From Yamagishiella unicocca (taxonomy: Eukaryota; Chlorophyta; Chlorophyceae; Chlamydomonadales; Volvocaceae): a DNA stretch of 64,000 nucleotides. Made by a program: the position numbers and the translations under genes. Location: contig BDSL01000009.1 in assembly GCA_003116995.1 (NCBI GenBank), forward strand, positions 1,745,179 through 1,809,178, in the 5' to 3' direction. This document shows, piece after piece, positions 24,201 to 33,401 of the stretch. The notes below the pieces were generated by a model that saw nothing but the letters and a program-made list of their open reading frames with translations, made no database searches and was not told where the DNA came from. Positions within the stretch are counted from its first letter, which is position 1, and every line of letters starts with the position of its first letter.

Positions 24201-27200
24201 GGGGGTGCGGGGACATGCGGGTGTTAGGCAGCGGAAACGAGTGATCGATCAGGTAGGGGAATGGAGAATGAAAGTCATGGAGACGCACCGGATCAGCCAG
24301 AGGCTGATGCGGTGTATGGGACGGGGAGGGGTTGCGGAGTGGCCCAGGGTGGTTTGCGACGGGACATGGATTTATCTGGGATGCTGGAAATGTTAGCGCG
24401 TGTGGTCGCAATCCCTCCACTCCCACGTGAGCCCTCCGTCTGACCCGGTCTTTGCCACCCGCCGCCCCTCGACCCCTCCCTGCCCCCTCGCTGGACTCGC
24501 CCCCAACAGATAAACCCCGACAACCGACAGGACCGGCTGCTGATGGGCGGCATGGTGGGCTGCTACGTGCTGACCGGCTTCTTCGCAATGGCGGCGGCGG
24601 TGGCGCAGCTGCGGAGGGACCCTAGCCAGCTCAAGGTGTACCGCCCCTCGGACACCATCCGCTTCCCCAACTTCCGCAGGGGGACCGCACTGGCCAGCTG
24701 GAAGGTGCGGGGAGGGGGAGCCGGGCAGGGTGGCGGGAGGCGGGAGGGGTGCGGTGCACGGAACAAAGGGGCCCTGGAAAGGGTGCTGTGAGGGGGTTAG
24801 GTGGATGGGGAAGGGGAGGAAGAGGGTGGGCAAAGGGGAACCTATTGGGTGTTCAGGGCTGTCAGGCCCATTACCAGCCGCCGCCTGCACTCGGCCCATA
24901 CCCCCTGGCGCACCACGTCAGCAAAGCCAGGATGTGCGGCTGGTCGCCTTTGCGAAGCAGTTCCACGGCAGCAGCGCCGCCTCCTGTCTTAACAATTTCG
25001 GGCAGAGATGCCAGTGACCCGGGCACCAGCCGCCTGGGTAACGCCGCCTTTATTTCCTCAACACACACACCCGCCACCACCCGCCCCCCGCCCCGCTGCC
25101 CCAGGCTCACTGGGTGAACGTATTCGCCATCTGCACCCTTGTGCTGGAGTTCTGGCAGCTGTGCGCCTTCAGCTACCAGCGCCGCATACCCTACCCGGAG
25201 AGCTCCTTCCTCAAAAAGATCTTCCCCTGGGCGCTGCTGGACCTGGGGCCGGCGGCGTACTTCCTACAGGTGGGTGCGTGTGCAGAGCCGACAGGACGAA
25301 CAGGAGAGCGTATTAGTGCTCTGGAACTAGCCAACTTAGTGAAACACCATGCGCTCGACTGCATGGAGGGCTCGTGATGGGCCCGACCTTTGCTGACTGC
25401 CCGCGGAGGGCTGGGCGCACTCGATCCAGGCAACAGCGGCACACACACACCCAGCCGCACCTTTATGCCACCACCACCACCAGCCCCGCCTGCTCCCGTG
25501 TCAGCTAGCAATTGCTCACGGGTTCCGATTCACTGGCTTCCTCTCTTACCTCTAACCTCGGCTGCTCTTGCCCCTCTCTTACCCCCCCTCGGCTGCTCTT
25601 GCCCCCCTCTTACCATCCGGCTGCTCCTACCCCTCTCTTAAACCCCAGCTGCTCCTGCCCCTCACTCACCCCCATCCCTGTTTTGATGTCTGCGCTCGCC
25701 CTCATGTATCACGGTTTGTCATGTAACGGCTCACTCTGCTCGCCGTACCCGGTCCATCCTATATCCCCGCCATTGCCTGCCTTCCCGCCTTACCAATCGT
25801 AGAACTAGCTTCTCGCAATCCACCCATCCCATTCACCCTTCCCTTGCCTGCCCGTCGCATGTCCTCCTCCTCGTGGTCCGGTCCTGACGCTCGCCGCTTT
25901 TGCTCGCTCATTTGGTCTTTCCTTGCCATTCTCAGGTCAGTTTACCTCTCCCACTTTTTTCACACGTAATGGGGCGGGTTCCCCTGTGCCGGGCACGTTG
26001 TTCTTTCGCTCGCATTCAGGGGCTGTTGATAGCGTACGGGGCTGCTCTCCGTCGCAAGCCTTCACCTCCATTGCCTTCGCATCTTATTACGAGCACCATT
26101 CACTGCTTCTTATCAGCTTCTCCGCCAGCCGCCTTTCCTTCATTTACTACTTTAGTCGCTTTCATACCACCTTTTCTTCTCGACTACGTTGCCTTATCAC
26201 CTTGACACTACGATTCAGCAGCGCCTCTGCTCCGTCTACTGGCCTCCCGTCTCTTCTGGACCGCCATCTTCACCGCCTTGGCTTGTCGGCCGTGGATTCG
26301 CGGATTCTCCTTAAACCCCCATCCCCCGGCTGCTCCTGCCCCTCCCCCCGCAGGTGTTTGCGCTGCTGGCCTTCATGATTGTGTGGATCGCGGTGTTCTT
26401 CCCGCAGACCCCCGCGGGCCTGAAGCGGGTCATCATGCCCTTCCTGGGCCAGGCAGCGTACCTCACAATCACCTCGGGCCTCCTCAGGTGAGCTCGCTGG
26501 CGGGGGGTCAGGAGGCCTGCACCTAGCATGGACCCCAGCGCCGACAACACTTCAAAGCCGTGCAAGGAGGGGCAGGAAGCGCATTTTTCCATTTTGCCAC
26601 TGGACTTCTAACTGGGGAGGCGCTGACTGGCTTGGGCTGGAACCTGGCGGGATGCTGGCCACAGAGACGCTTCGAGGAAGCGTAGCCCGTAACACGGCCC
26701 CTGCTCGCATTTTGAGCTCTGTCCCTCTCCTCCCCTCCCTTCTCTCCCTCCCCCTCTCCCTCCTCTCCGCCCCGCAGCCAGCTGGACTGCCGCATGGACA
26801 CGGGGACGCTGGTGCGCAACCCGGACATCACCTGCTGGACCCAGGCGCGCCACTTGTACGGCGCAGTGGCCTCCATGCTGGCAATGGGGCTGTACGTGCC
26901 CCGGGCAACACTCACACCCTTCGAGGTGCGGCTCACATAGCAACACCAGCAACCGTGATGTGCCCCTCGCGCACCCTCCACCTTCTCCCCCCGTGGATTC
27001 GCGGATTCTCCTTTTAATTCCCCCACTTTCTTTCCTTGCTCCCCTCTCCTTCCCCCGGGTTGCCCGCGGCGCCCGTTCTCCCTCATTGCGCCGGCAACGG
27101 TCCTCCTCTCGGGCCCGATGAAGAACCGCCTCGCACCTGCATCTAATTTGCGTCGGCAACTCATTATGGCAGCGAGACCCTTCCCACGCCACTCCACGCT

Positions 27201-30200
27201 TTGCATCCTTCGTACGAACCTGGTATCGTAGCGTTACTACCAGTCAACATATGCTCCCTGATTGGCCTGCCCGTTTATTCTCCTCCCCCAACTGCCGTGT
27301 TGCCGCCGCACGTCCCCACGGGGCCCCTGTTCCCTCCCTCGCCCGTGCAGGTGTTCTTCCCCAGTGAGAACCTCGACATCAAGTACCGCGGCCTGTACGT
27401 GCGGGTGGTCCAGCTGCTGAGGCTGGGCATGGCCGGCTACAACCTCTTCTTCGCAGAGACGTTCCCGCTTACTGTAAGGAGCCCCTCTGTGCTTGGTTTC
27501 GGTGATTGTTGCCTTCGTGGTGCACGATGAGCTGCGCCGGCTCCTTCTTCGCCTCATCCTCCTCGGCTGCCCTGCCCCAGCTACCCCGCTTCCCAGCGCG
27601 CCGCAACGCCCTGCTGCTGTCTCCGCCCTGACCTCTCCCTCTCCGAACCCCCGCCGGCACCGCACACCCCTCGCCCCCTCACGTGTCCTGATCAGGTCAT
27701 GCTGGCGAACGCGGGTGTGTGCGCGCTGCTTGCCGCAATGACGGCCATCATGTGGCCCTGCTGCATCGGGGCGGTCAACATCGGCAGGGGCACGGGATTC
27801 GTGCTGGCCACATGGTCGCAGGTGTGGGCTGGGGGGAAGGGGAGAAAACCCGTGGGGGGGGTGGAGCAGGGAGTCAACGGGTGCGGGAGGAAACATGTGT
27901 CATGGTACAGTACTCGACGTTCAGGTCACGCACCCGAGAACCGCCGGAAACACACTATCGGATTACGCCGCTGAGTGTACTAGCTAAACGCATCTTCCGA
28001 CCGTGCATGATATGCGCTCTCTCACCACCGCCAAACGGACCCCCTCCTCTTCCTTCTCAGGCCGTCTCAGCGGCGGCTCTCCGCCTGAGCCCCGACGTGT
28101 TCATGGACCCAAGCAGCCGGCAGTGGTACACCAACTCGTGGAGCTACGTGTACGCACTGGTGGGAGGCTGGGCGGTCATCGCGGCGGGTGAGGCGGGGGT
28201 GTTTAAGGAGAATCCGCGAATCCACGGCCGACAAATCAAGGCGGTGATGATGGTGGTCCAGAAGAAGGCGGGGGGTTACAAGTAAAGAAGGCGGGGGGGG
28301 AGGGAGGGTCTTGAGGAAGACCCGTGGATGCTAGAAAAACCCGTTTAAAACAGACGTTTTGAGATGCATGCTGGAGGACTGGGTTGAGGAGACGAAAGAC
28401 GGTCATATGTCGACCTTCGGCGGCTAAGCGAAATCGGCTGCGGCGAGACGAAAGGAAGCGAGGACCCCGCGCGACGCAAGGACCCGGTCGTGGAACCGGT
28501 TGGTTTTGGGCGCTAGCTAGAAAATTGGGGAAGGTGGCGAGCGACGGGAGAATAGCGCGGCACGGTCCCGACCCGCCCGTAGACCGACCATAAAGTTGCG
28601 GACGACGTGAGGAAGCCGGAAATTACCAGATGGGGTCCGCCGGCGTCCGTGGTAGGAGGCCGAAGCCGCGCCGCGCCGCCATGGGGGACCGGAGAACGCG
28701 AGAGCCTAGACGCAGGTCCGGACGCCCGCAGACAAGAGTGCAACGACTAGCAGGAAACGAACAAAACATGTGCCCAACCCGGCGGAGGAACTCACCTGGC
28801 CAGGGCCCAGAGCGGGTGGTGACGGCGGTCGACGCGAAGCATGCGGGCAGGGGGCACCAGCGGGCGTCAGGAACAACATTCATGCGCGGATCGGGCGGAC
28901 AGGGGTCAAAGCAACGAAGAAGCCCCAGCGGCGCGGCGAAAGAGACAGAGGCAGGGAAGGGGACCCCTGATATACGGGGAGACGGGTACGACGCCGTCTT
29001 GTACGGCGGAGTACGGCGGAGGCCTGCACGACGAAGGAAGGCGGTTAGGAAATATGGGGCGTGAAGATGCGGGGCAGGGGGGAAAACCTAGCAGGCGAGC
29101 AGACAGGAGACGGGGGAGGCAGTGCGCGGTCCGGGCTGGACGGATCCGGGGGAGGGAGGGGGGTTATAGGAGGCAACAGCTGCAGCGGGGAGGTGGCGGT
29201 AAAACAGTACTGCTGCAGGCACCGGGCGGTGGCAGGCTTCGCGCTCGCGCCTCTGCCTGCCTCTGGCATCCCCCCCATCCTGCTTTTATAGAACCCCCCC
29301 CGGGGGCTCACCACAGACCCCCAGAAACTAGGAGTAGTACAACATAAGGCTGAACGGGGCTGGAGCTCTGCTGGTTTGTCATCTGCTGCGTCAGGGCTCT
29401 CCCGTCTCTCACAACGACTATCCACCCCCGGTATCCGACCACCTCAACCAGCACGCTTCGTAGTGGTTCGCAACGCGAGCCCCTGGTGGTCGCTCACCCC
29501 GCCCCGTCCTGCCCCACCCCTCCTGCCCTGCCTAGGTGGCTACTGGCTCCTGCGGCGTCACCTGCGCCGCCGCGACTCCGCCGCCATCCGCTTCTCTCTC
29601 AAGGACAGCCCCTTCAACTATACCCTGCCCCGGGGCCCCCCGGAGGCTGCAACCCAGGGGGAAGCCGGCGGTGCGGCAGGGCCCGCCAAGGGTGCCGAGC
29701 AACAGCCGCCACCGCCACCGCCGCCTTCCAGCCAGCAGCAACAGCAGCGTCCACCGCCTCCACCAGGCGGGGGTTTTGCGATCACGGCTTTCGAAGATGG
29801 CGACGCCGGCAGCGGCGCGGCAGCGGGTGGGAACCTGGCTTCGACAGAGCGGCAGCGGGGGGAGGCTGCGCGGGCCTCATCCTCGAGCAGCGACGACGGC
29901 GCGAAGGGCAGCGGCGGTGGTAGTGACAGGGGCGATGACGACGCGGGCTCGGACAAGGAGAGCGATGCTGATGAGGCCAGCTCGGAGGGCGCTGGGGAGG
30001 CGGAGGGGGAAAGCGCCGCAGCAGCATCAGCAGCAGCTGACGCCGCCAACTCTGAGGACGTTCTGGGTCTGCCAGTGGTCTCACGCAAACTGATCAACGA
30101 GCTGGCGGCTCAGGGGCTGCTGACACCCGCTGACGAGATGCGGTCGTACATGGCGGAGCTGGTCCGCACGGCGCAGCGGCGGCTGGCGGGTGACCGCGAC

Positions 30201-30344
30201 GACGACGGTGACGATGACGGGGACAAAGATGACGCAAGCGGTGACGGTGATGGCCACGATGGCAGCGGCAAGGAGGGTGAGGGAGCAGAGGAGGAGAGCG
30301 CGCCGGGTCGCGCGGGCGGCAGCAGCAGCGGGGATGACGAGTGA
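287..30344 (+). CDS. Giant ankyrin / EF-hand / multi-transmembrane protein, 5' end probably outside the window
   Basis: About 50 exons can be chained with matching phases from an acceptor at 286 (or ATG at 280) to a TGA at 30342-30344, giving about 3,550 residues. In order the model shows: ankyrin-like repeats (about residues 1-370), a long segment I do not recognise, one canonical EF-hand near residue 1600, helical Ala/Leu-rich and Gly/Ala linkers, about 8-10 hydrophobic segments from about 2560 to 3290, and a tail of about 270 residues rich in Pro/Gln, then Asp/Glu/Ser. Ankyrin repeats, a calcium-binding loop and a multi-span C-terminus suggest a large membrane sensor or channel-like protein. 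That role is inference, and I recognise no named family over the full length. Almost all junctions are GT-AG with GTGNGT-like donors. Exon coordinates are in the four block entries below. The least certain junctions are the ends of exons 7, 36 and 39. Confidence 0.8.
1867..1990 (+). repeat. Family B repeat terminus in intron 3
   Basis: The stretch with CGAATCCACGGCCGACAAAC recurs with small changes near 28210 (same strand) and, reverse-complemented, near 26270, 26995 and 42690. A related copy lies near 51465. It is a fragment inside an intron of the giant gene and is noncoding as far as I can see. Limits are approximate. Confidence 0.65.
5600..5655 (+). repeat. Family A repeat, head fragment in intron 8
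   Basis: The segment GAGGAAGACCCGTGGATGCC followed by a poly-A-like run and CCGTTTAGAACAGACG matches the left end of the long copies at 28.3 kb and 49.7 kb. Only the first 50-60 bases are recognisable here. Confidence 0.7.
6397..6425 (+). repeat. GGT microsatellite in intron 9
   Basis: A short run of GGT triplets lies in the intron between exons 9 and 10. It is a simple repeat of no evident function. Confidence 0.8.
7785..7999 (-). repeat. Family A repeat, reverse copy in intron 11
   Basis: Read on the minus strand this matches the long plus-strand copies at 28.3 kb and 49.7 kb. It begins with GAGGAAGACCCGTGGATGCC, then CCGTTTAGAACAG, a GCATGC tract, and a body with GAGGAAGCGAGGACCCC followed by an AACCGGTT-type tract. 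It is diverged and has no coding capacity that I can see. Confidence 0.7.
9461..9515 (-). repeat. Family A repeat, head fragment in intron 14
   Basis: In reverse complement it reads CCCGTGTACG, then a GAGGTGCATGATGGAGAACTTGG-like tract that also occurs near 21290 and 49795. It ends just before the acceptor of exon 15 at 9542. Confidence 0.55.
14377..14449 (+). other. EF-hand exon of the giant protein
   Basis: This single 73-nt exon encodes ELDANENGLVAYREFLLAYL. The 12-residue loop has D1, N3, N5, G6, V8 and E12, the usual calcium-ligating pattern, with a helix on each side (AWLREL before, EFLLAYLRH after). Only one such loop is visible, whereas EF-hands usually pair, so it may pair with a degenerate partner or dimerise. 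Confidence 0.75.
15093..21957 (+). other. Giant gene exons 27-38: helical linker region
   Basis: Exons read: 15093-15183, 15573-15708, 15943-16084, 16482-16823, 17244-17415, 17848-18030, 18439-18556, 18946-19124, 19529-19672, ~19778-20322, 20885-21197, 21768-21957. The encoded segment is mostly Ala/Leu-rich predicted helix without a motif I recognise. Exon 36 carries a charged low-complexity insert (Asp/Ser run followed by Lys/Gly). Its start is the weakest in this block: 19778 is the acceptor that keeps phase 0, but other AG sites lie close by. Exon 38 ends with a short amphipathic stretch (LDVWMEERLLSG) directly before the first membrane segment. Confidence 0.65.
21221..21420 (+). repeat. 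Family A repeat, partial copy in intron 37
   Basis: It begins with GAGGAAAGCCCGTGGACTAG, runs through GGTGCATGCTGGAGAACTTG and ends near AAACAAGGACCCCGCG. Relative to the 28.3 kb copy it is diverged and contains a duplicated CTACCCCGGC segment. Confidence 0.65.
22071..22160 (+). repeat. 26-bp tandem repeat, about 3 copies, intron 38
   Basis: A unit GCTGGGGTGTCTGCGAGGAG plus AGCCGG is repeated about three times with point changes. It lies wholly within an intron. Confidence 0.75.
25560..25670 (+). repeat. About 30-bp pyrimidine tandem repeat in intron 44
   Basis: Units of the form GGCTGCTCTTGCCCCTCTCT recur four times. A further unit forms the polypyrimidine tract directly before the exon 45 acceptor at 26331-26353, so this array and that splice acceptor share an origin. 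Confidence 0.7.
25850..26330 (+). repeat. Family B repeat, long copy in intron 44
   Basis: This segment matches 51430-51910 in reverse complement. Shared landmarks are a GGTCTTTCCTTGCC tract, GTTCTTT/CATTC tracts around GGGGCTGTTGATAGCGTACG, and the terminal GGCCGTGGATTCGCGGATTC at 26287-26306. It is AT-richer than its surroundings, has no intact frame that I trust, and looks like a non-autonomous insertion. Confidence 0.65.
26990..27016 (+). repeat. Family B terminus fragment in intron 46
   Basis: CCGTGGATTCGCGGATTCTC repeats the terminus of the long family B copy that ends near 26320. Only the terminus is present. Confidence 0.7.
28200..28290 (+). repeat. Family B terminus, start of intron 49
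   Basis: The inverse orientation of the 26.3 kb terminus is present: GAATCCGCGAATCCACGGCC, then a GATGATGGTGGTCCAGAAGA tract that also follows the terminus at 51.5 kb. It lies immediately left of a family A copy. Confidence 0.65.
28308..29150 (+). repeat. Family A repeat, long copy in intron 49
   Basis: About 840 bp matches 49730-50560 nearly end to end, starting with GAGGAAGACCCGTGGATGCT and ending around GTCCGGGCTGGACGGATCC. It makes intron 49 (28188-29535) one of the longest in the gene. Short open frames on both strands are not conserved well enough between copies to call coding, so I treat it as a non-autonomous mobile element or gene-free repeat. Confidence 0.75.
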
Positions 30345-31307
30345 GTGGGTGCCGTCGGGGGAGGCAGCAAGGGAGGCGGCGGGGGAGGCGGGGGGAGGGG
30401 GAGGCGGCGGTGGCGGTGGCTCCATCCGCAGCTGGTGTGTGCGCAGTGAGCGAGGCTATAGCGGGCTGCTTCTTTGTTGTCAGGTGCACGGAGTCAGCGG
30501 CTGGAGGCGAGGACGCGGTCACTGAGGCTGAGACCTGGACGGACCGGACCAGACTGGCGAGTGCCGTGTGTTAGAAAGAAATTTGTGGGCTGACGTTTTC
30601 GTGAACGCCTGCCGGCGTTTGCCTGTCCCCTCCTCCGGAATCTCCGCTTTTTTATTGTGTGCGCGGATTGCTCACGGGCTTTCGCGGTTACAGGCAGATA
30701 TAGGGTCAGTGATCCCTTCTTACACATGGTCGACAGTGGGGACAGTAATAGCACTGAAACGAAAGTGCGCGCGCGTACATAGAAGTGTTTGATGGTCTGG
30801 GTTAGTTCGGGTTAGTTGATGGTTTGGGTTAGTTGGGGGAAGCAGAGGTATGCGCCCTCGCGCCATCGCCACTACTGAACATTCTGTCACCCCCTACAGC
30901 TGGCCTACCGAATAACGTGCCTTGCAAGGACCAAACATCGTTTTTATTTATATTGCAAACGGTAAGTGGGCGTGGTTACCAACTACCGACAAGGAGGTAT
31001 TCTTGAACAGACCGCGTCTTGGACCGGATGGCTGAGCCGCAAGGGGGTGGGACTGCTTGCGCCTTGTTGCATTCAACACGCGCAAGCACATGTGGGAGTG
31101 GTAGGCTTGGCGGAGGACTGTGCACTTACTGGCGGTCAGGATGCTACGGTACTCCTTAGGGGGACATGACTCAGGAATTGATAGGCAAGGGCGTCGTCCA
31201 ATAGGCCGTTCGGACGACAGTTTGGAGCTGCGCCCTCCCTCTGACGGCACTTCGGCTACCTCTGATCGCATCGTGAACTGGTTGCTGACCCCTGAATCAT
31301 TGGTTGT

Positions 31308-31312
31308 TGTAA
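31308..31312 (+). promoter_or_regulatory. Possible TGTAA polyadenylation signal of the giant gene
   Basis: This is the first TGTAA after the stop codon at 30344. A five-base motif is weak evidence, and the distance of about 960 bases is long, though not impossible. Confidence 0.25.
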
Positions 31313-32208
31313 TCGTTACAGTGGGCTCCAGATTGGTATTGCATTGCCTGCTCGTGGCTGCGCGCGGCGGCGTGACATTGGGACCCTCTTGAATGTCGTG
31401 TGATCGCAACCGTGTTTCCATCTCCGACAGGACCATCAATTTCGCTGGTGCCGGTCCGTACCTAGGCCTGTTGGGATAGTCTGCGGTGCCGCAGAGCGCT
31501 GAAACCGAACTATTGCATTAAAGGACGAATCGATAGAATCTGTAGCTGTCGGTTGCCAGCCTACGTTTCTTGCCTTCCAACGGCGCCGGCGGGGGTATCT
31601 TCCCCAGGTTAGGCGGCCGCGTGGGGCCCACCGCTGGAGGCCACCCTGGAGCTTGTCCGGCCTCACCTACTTGCATAAATGAGAGGGAGGCGGTTGGCAG
31701 CTTTGGGGCGCCGAGTGGAGCCAGTGACAGGTTGAAACTCTTAACTTCCTGTTCAAAGAGGTTTGTCGTGCTCGATCTGTAACCAAACACTCATTTAAAG
31801 CACCTACCCACGGGACTGCAATGGGGCAGACGTGATGCTAAGCGGTAAACGTTTGCCAGTCCAGTCGCTGCCTCCCATGGACCAGCCAGACATGACCCAA
31901 GGCGCCGTGCACGTTGCAGTGATCCAGTGCGCATTGAAAAGGTCGAGATAGGTGTCTTGTGATCATCATCATCCTCAACTCCCCTTTTGCAAGTTGCCAG
32001 TCAGTGTGCTTTTGGCACCTGCAGTTCCAATCCCTGGTGCAATACAGTTGTCATAGTAGCTGTACATGCCCAACACCATGATTCGCGGTTTGGCGACTGT
32101 AACGGAGGCTACCACCATGCGGCCACGTGGTTGCTCCGCTGTCAGGCGGGGGCGCACAGCATGTTCACACATATACAAATGCAAGGAAACCAAAAGCTGA
32201 TAATGGGC

Positions 32209-32213
32209 AAAAA
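32209..32213 (-). terminator. RNA polymerase III terminator of the tRNA gene
   Basis: On the minus strand a TTTTT run lies three bases past the 3' end of the tRNA, as expected for Pol III termination. Confidence 0.8.
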
Positions 32214-32216
32214 GTG

Positions 32217-32289
32217 TTTCGCCACCGGGACTCGAACCCGGGTCTCAGGAGTGAGAATCCTGTATCCTGACCGCCTAGACTATGGCGAA
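32217..32289 (-). tRNA. tRNA-Glu (anticodon CTC)
   Basis: The minus strand folds into a 73-nt cloverleaf. The acceptor stem TTCGCCA pairs perfectly with TGGCGAA, with A as discriminator. The D arm is GTCT/GGAT, the anticodon stem CAGGA/TCCTG with loop TTCTCAC gives anticodon CTC, and the T arm is CCGGG-TTCGAGT-CCCGG. The internal A box (TAGTCTAGGCGG) and B box (GGTTCGAGTCC) match eukaryotic tRNA promoters. There is no intron, and CCA is not encoded, as usual in nuclear genes. Confidence 0.97.
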
Positions 32290-33401
32290 CTGATGATAAT
32301 CTAGCGCTTCAACTAATTATAACAGCATTAAAAAGGTCTTAGACTGGCAGGTGCTCATGCGGGAGAGCTCCCAGCCCTCCTTTCGGGCTGGGTGCTGGCC
32401 CGTTCTGGGTGAGGATCTTCTTGGGTCTCAGGTGGGAGTTGCAGCTCGGCTCGTCGAGGCGCTCTGCTGGCTTGCCTGGCTGAGAGGCTGCTTTGGCTGA
32501 AGTTGGTATGTCAAGCTCCATCGTTGGCACGTGCATTTCGTGGGCAGCTGGGCCTACATCTCGACCGCCTATTGCTGTATACATGTTTACCTGTAGTGTT
32601 GCGTCACGTCTCTCTGAGAGACAAGACTTGAGTGCTGCGCTGGCAGCTTCGCAGTAGCTATCGGTCACGACACACAATGTGCTGTGCAGGGCGAGTGAGC
32701 CAACCAAACACTCATGTGTGGCCACTATCGCTGAAAAGGCATGCTCGAGATGGTAGGATTGCTCTTCCCCGGCTTTAGTCCAGCTCTGCCAGCTGCTGCT
32801 CCTGGGCCTTACAACTTGGTACCAAGCGACGCCATACATGTTGCCCCTGTTGTACCGCCATTTCCGAAGTCGTTGCAGTTACTGCTTCCCACTGCTGAGC
32901 GGGTGCCCATCCATACAAGTAACAAAAGATATCGTCTGTCACCTGGCAAATGCGATGCATTGGGTGCATCTGTAAGCCACATGTATGCTTAGGCTGCCGT
33001 AGCATCGCGCCCATGCTTCCCGTGCGCCCTGGCATGCACCCTCAAACTGCATGCGCTAACAAGCATGTCTCCTAGGTTTGTCGGTGGCAAATATGTGTTT
33101 CCACGCTAGCTGTTTGGAGCAAATAAACCGGTTTACTGGCGTGCCACGAGCAAACCACCAACAGCTAACACAGCCAGAAGGGAGACAAGTGTAAGAGACC
33201 GGCACTCGCAACCTGACAGACAGACAAGCACGAGGACAGGGGACAACAAAGCAACGGCCCAATGATACCACCCTAATACCCTAAGCCATAGACACGGCCC
33301 TGACACGACACAATGGGTGGTCGGCACAGCGTGTGCGAAACACCAACAGTGTTACCAGCCTGGAAGCAGATGCTACTTGGCTGTCATGTCCACCATTGTC
33401 C
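32290..33401. other. Intergenic or 3' region of the Nudix gene with a possible unrecognised exon
   Basis: On the minus strand a candidate exon runs from about 32728 (after a CCTTTTCAG acceptor) to 32591 (CTACAG before GTAAAC). It encodes a natural-looking peptide including CVVTDSYCEAASAALKS. The TD-centred motif faintly recalls hAT-type transposases, but this is a guess. The rest shows nothing I recognise. Confidence 0.25.
32809..32813 (-). promoter_or_regulatory. Possible TGTAA polyadenylation signal of the Nudix gene
   Basis: This is the first TGTAA on the minus strand that I found beyond the stop at 33402, about 590 bases downstream. It is motif-only evidence. Confidence 0.3.

Larger units (their letters stand above)
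22310..30344 (+). other. Giant gene exons 39-50: C-terminal multi-span membrane module and acidic tail
   Basis: Exons read: 22310-22449, 22660-22776, 23050-23730, 23929-24156, 24510-24704, 25105-25269, 26354-26487, 26778-26925, 27351-27473, 27696-27821, 28061-28187, 29536-30344. Hydrophobic segments include ASRLLLAVCTAFTCF, APLMATFLMTFPFAVLGVAL, GCYVLTGFFAMAAAVAQL, FAICTLVLEFWQLCAF, LLAFMIVWIAVFF, ASMLAMGLYVP, AGVCALLAAMTAIMW and YVYALVGGWAVIAAG. Between two of them lies a cysteine-containing loop with LDCRMD and NPDITCWTQARH. A loop with spaced Cys, Cys-Trp and His between helices, followed by a LDIKYR-like segment, is to my recollection found in multi-span proteins of ciliates and other protists; I cannot check this here. 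Exon 41 is a soluble insert, partly Gly/Pro low complexity. Exon 50 carries a basic stop-transfer (RRHLRRR), poly-Pro/Gln and a long Asp/Glu/Ser tail. Confidence 0.75.
30345..32216. other. 3' flank of the giant gene and intergenic stretch
   Basis: The first few hundred bases must include the 3' UTR. The first TGTAA on the plus strand, the usual volvocine polyadenylation signal, is at 31308-31312, which would imply a 3' UTR of nearly 1 kb. A minus-strand open frame of 163 codons (30948-31439) shows no recognisable domain. I see nothing else I can name. Confidence 0.4.

Noticed and set aside
30948..31439. 163-codon minus-strand frame after the giant gene
   Set aside because: It probably overlaps the 3' UTR on the other strand, has no recognisable domain and no flanking exons. 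Not supported as a gene.
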